Shown: one piece after another, positions 62,742 through 64,000 of the stretch
How the letters are laid out: each line of letters opens with the position of its first letter
How positions within the stretch are numbered: position 1 is the first letter of the stretch
Assembly (NCBI GenBank): GCA_027489965.1
Contig: JAIXZA010000173.1
Location: 52,244 to 116,243 of the forward strand
Reading direction: 5' to 3'
Source of the DNA: Verrucomicrobiaceae bacterium
GTDB taxonomy: Bacteria; Verrucomicrobiota; Verrucomicrobiia; Verrucomicrobiales; Verrucomicrobiaceae
Length of the DNA: 64,000 bases
Made by a program: the position numbers and the translations under genes
Notes under the pieces: generated by a model
The model's database searches: none
What the model saw: only the letters and a program-made list of their open reading frames with translations
What the model was told of the DNA's origin: nothing

Positions 62742-64000
62742 ATGCGTTTTTTATTCTGTTTCCTTTTTCTCGTCGCTTTCGGAACTACCTCTCTGGTTTT
62801 AGCCGCTGAAAAGCCCCTGAAGGCTCTCCTCATCGCCGGTGGCTGCTGCCATGATTATGCGAAGCAGCACGAGGTTATCGCCAAGGGCATCCAAAGCCGC
62901 GCGAATGTGCAGGTGGATGTCATTTGGACGGACGACAAGTCCACCAATCCGCCGCTGCCGCTCTATGAAAAGGTGGATTGGGCCAAGGGCTACGACATCA
63001 TCATTCACGATGAGTGCGCAGCGAGCATGACCAACAAGGAGACGCTCACTCGCATCCTGGATGCTCACAAAACCATCCCGAGCATCCAGCTTCACTGCGC
63101 CATGCACAGCTTCCGCACGGGCGAAGATCGCTGGTTCAAGCGCCTCGGCCTGCAATCGAACTCCCACGGCCCGCAGGAGCCTATTGCGATCACCTTTGTC
63201 GATAAAGAGCACCCGATCACGAAGACGCTCGGCGACTGGACCACGATCAAAGAGGAACTCTACAACAACGCGAACCTTTTCGACGCCCATCCGCTCGCGA
63301 TGGGCCGCCAGATGGTCAAAGGCAAGGCCGTGGATGCCGTTGTGGCCTGGACGAATGAAAAAGTCGGTGCCCGCAGCTTCAGCACGACCATCGGGCACAA
63401 CACGGAGACCGTCGCCGATGCTCGTTATCTCGATCTCATCACGCGCGGCCTGCTTTGGGCCTGTGACAAGCTCACGCCAGATTTTCTCACGCCGTTCAAA
63501 GGGCAGAACCAAGTGACCTTTGTGCCTGCGAAGCCTGCTGAGGCTCCGAAGCTGCCGACGGTGCCGAAAGATGCCACGGGCATCAAGACGACCGCGAGCA
63601 GCACGCAGCCCGGCAATGACACCTGGAAGTCCATCGATGGCGATGAAGGCACACGCTGGTGCGCCGCGGATGCGTCAAAGCCGCAATCGCTCACGCTGGA
63701 GTTGGAAAAACCGCAGGATCTCACTGGCCTCGAAATCGTGTGGGAAAGAAAAGACAAGTCCTACCAGCACAAGATCGAGATCGACGGCAAAATGGTGGCA
63801 GACATCTCCATCTCCCCAAGCCATATTTTGGCAGCCAAGCAGGCCAAAAAAATCGTTATCACCTGCACAGGTAATGACCATGGCGGCTGGGCCAGCATCC
63901 GCGAGGTGAAGCTCAAAGGCCCCGGCATCAAAGCCATCGCGCCGAAGCTCAGCGCTGAGCAAAAGAAGGAGTATGACAAGGCCAATGATCCGCGCGCCAA
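62742..64000 (+). CDS. Secreted ThuA-like protein with F5/8-type C-terminal domain, 3' end missing
   Basis: The frame is open from ATG 62742 to the right edge (419 codons seen). Signal peptide MRFLFCFLFLVAFGTTSLVL; ThuA-like domain about 25-260 (ALLIAGGCCHDYAKQHEVIA, IQLHCAMHSFRTGEDRWF, AWTNEKVGARSFSTTIGHN), then a discoidin/F5-8-type carbohydrate-binding sandwich from about 285 (TTASSTQPGNDTWKSIDGDE, GTRWCAADASKPQSLTLELE). The last visible residues (LSAEQKKEYDKANDPRAK) lead into something beyond the window. A second ThuA-like protein besides that at 8372, but with longer architecture. The gap 62514-62741 before it shows no gene. Confidence 0.85.
   Translation, partial: MRFLFCFLFLVAFGTTSLVLAAEKPLKALLIAGGCCHDYAKQHEVIAKGIQSRANVQVDVIWTDDKSTNPPLPLYEKVDWAKGYDIIIHDECAASMTNKETLTRILDAHKTIPSIQLHCAMHSFRTGEDRWFKRLGLQSNSHGPQEPIAITFVDKEHPITKTLGDWTTIKEELYNNANLFDAHPLAMGRQMVKGKAVDAVVAWTNEKVGARSFSTTIGHNTETVADARYLDLITRGLLWACDKLTPDFLTPFKGQNQVTFVPAKPAEAPKLPTVPKDATGIKTTASSTQPGNDTWKSIDGDEGTRWCAADASKPQSLTLELEKPQDLTGLEIVWERKDKSYQHKIEIDGKMVADISISPSHILAAKQAKKIVITCTGNDHGGWASIREVKLKGPGIKAIAPKLSAEQKKEYDKANDPRA

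Overview
The window comes from a member of the Verrucomicrobiota, most likely Verrucomicrobiales/Verrucomicrobiaceae (Prosthecobacter-like); this is inference from gene content. The pointers are PVC-type cytochrome/dehydrogenase fusion proteins, a DUF1552 plus DUF1592 pair, many secreted sulfatases and DUF1080 proteins, ThuA-like proteins, an ECF sigma factor of the Rhodopirellula/Verrucomicrobium type, and an ftsQ-ftsA-ftsZ block beside ordinary housekeeping genes. One tRNA gene (Arg, TCT) is present. I see no rRNA, CRISPR array, insertion sequence, phage or replication origin.

Layout. 1-5.5 kb: the end of a large MBG-repeat surface protein, then on the minus strand a Gfo/Idh/MocA oxidoreductase and a fused serine-hydrolase/NamZ peptidoglycan-recycling enzyme. 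5.6-9.3 kb: pdxA, tRNA-Arg, gatB and a ThuA-like protein, closed by a clear terminator. 9.4-13.3 kb: ftsQ-ftsA-ftsZ on the minus strand. 13.5-19.7 kb: a sulfatase remnant, a DUF1080 protein, a 1235-residue SGNH/propeller/HEAT/cytochrome fusion and a secreted alpha/beta hydrolase. 19.9-31.9 kb: mostly housekeeping (RapA-like SNF2 ATPase, folD, YkgJ-type protein, gcvP, CorC/HlyC-type protein, fmdB-like gene, rpsN, sixA-like phosphatase) and a few unknowns.

32.0-40.3 kb is a tightly packed six-gene unit: ECF sigma factor, membrane anti-sigma protein with a beta-rich outer domain, DUF1552 protein, DUF1592-type dihaem cytochrome, PhoD-like phosphatase and sulfatase. This looks like a self-regulated surface system. 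40.9-49.9 kb is a polysaccharide-degradation locus: a GH16 enzyme with autotransporter-type repeats, a sialate O-acetylesterase-like esterase, a GH28/GH49-like beta-helix enzyme and a large GH20/GH67-like protein. 50-62.5 kb holds five further sulfatases and a second PVC cytochrome fusion that starts with a DUF1080 domain. A ThuA-like gene runs off the right edge.

Taken together, the right half looks like a machine for stripping sulfate, acetyl and sugar units from a sulfated polysaccharide outside the cytoplasm, with c-type cytochrome proteins handling electrons from sugar oxidation. Among the intact genes I found four broken relatives (three sulfatase remnants and one DUF1080 remnant), showing that this gene set is turning over by duplication and decay.
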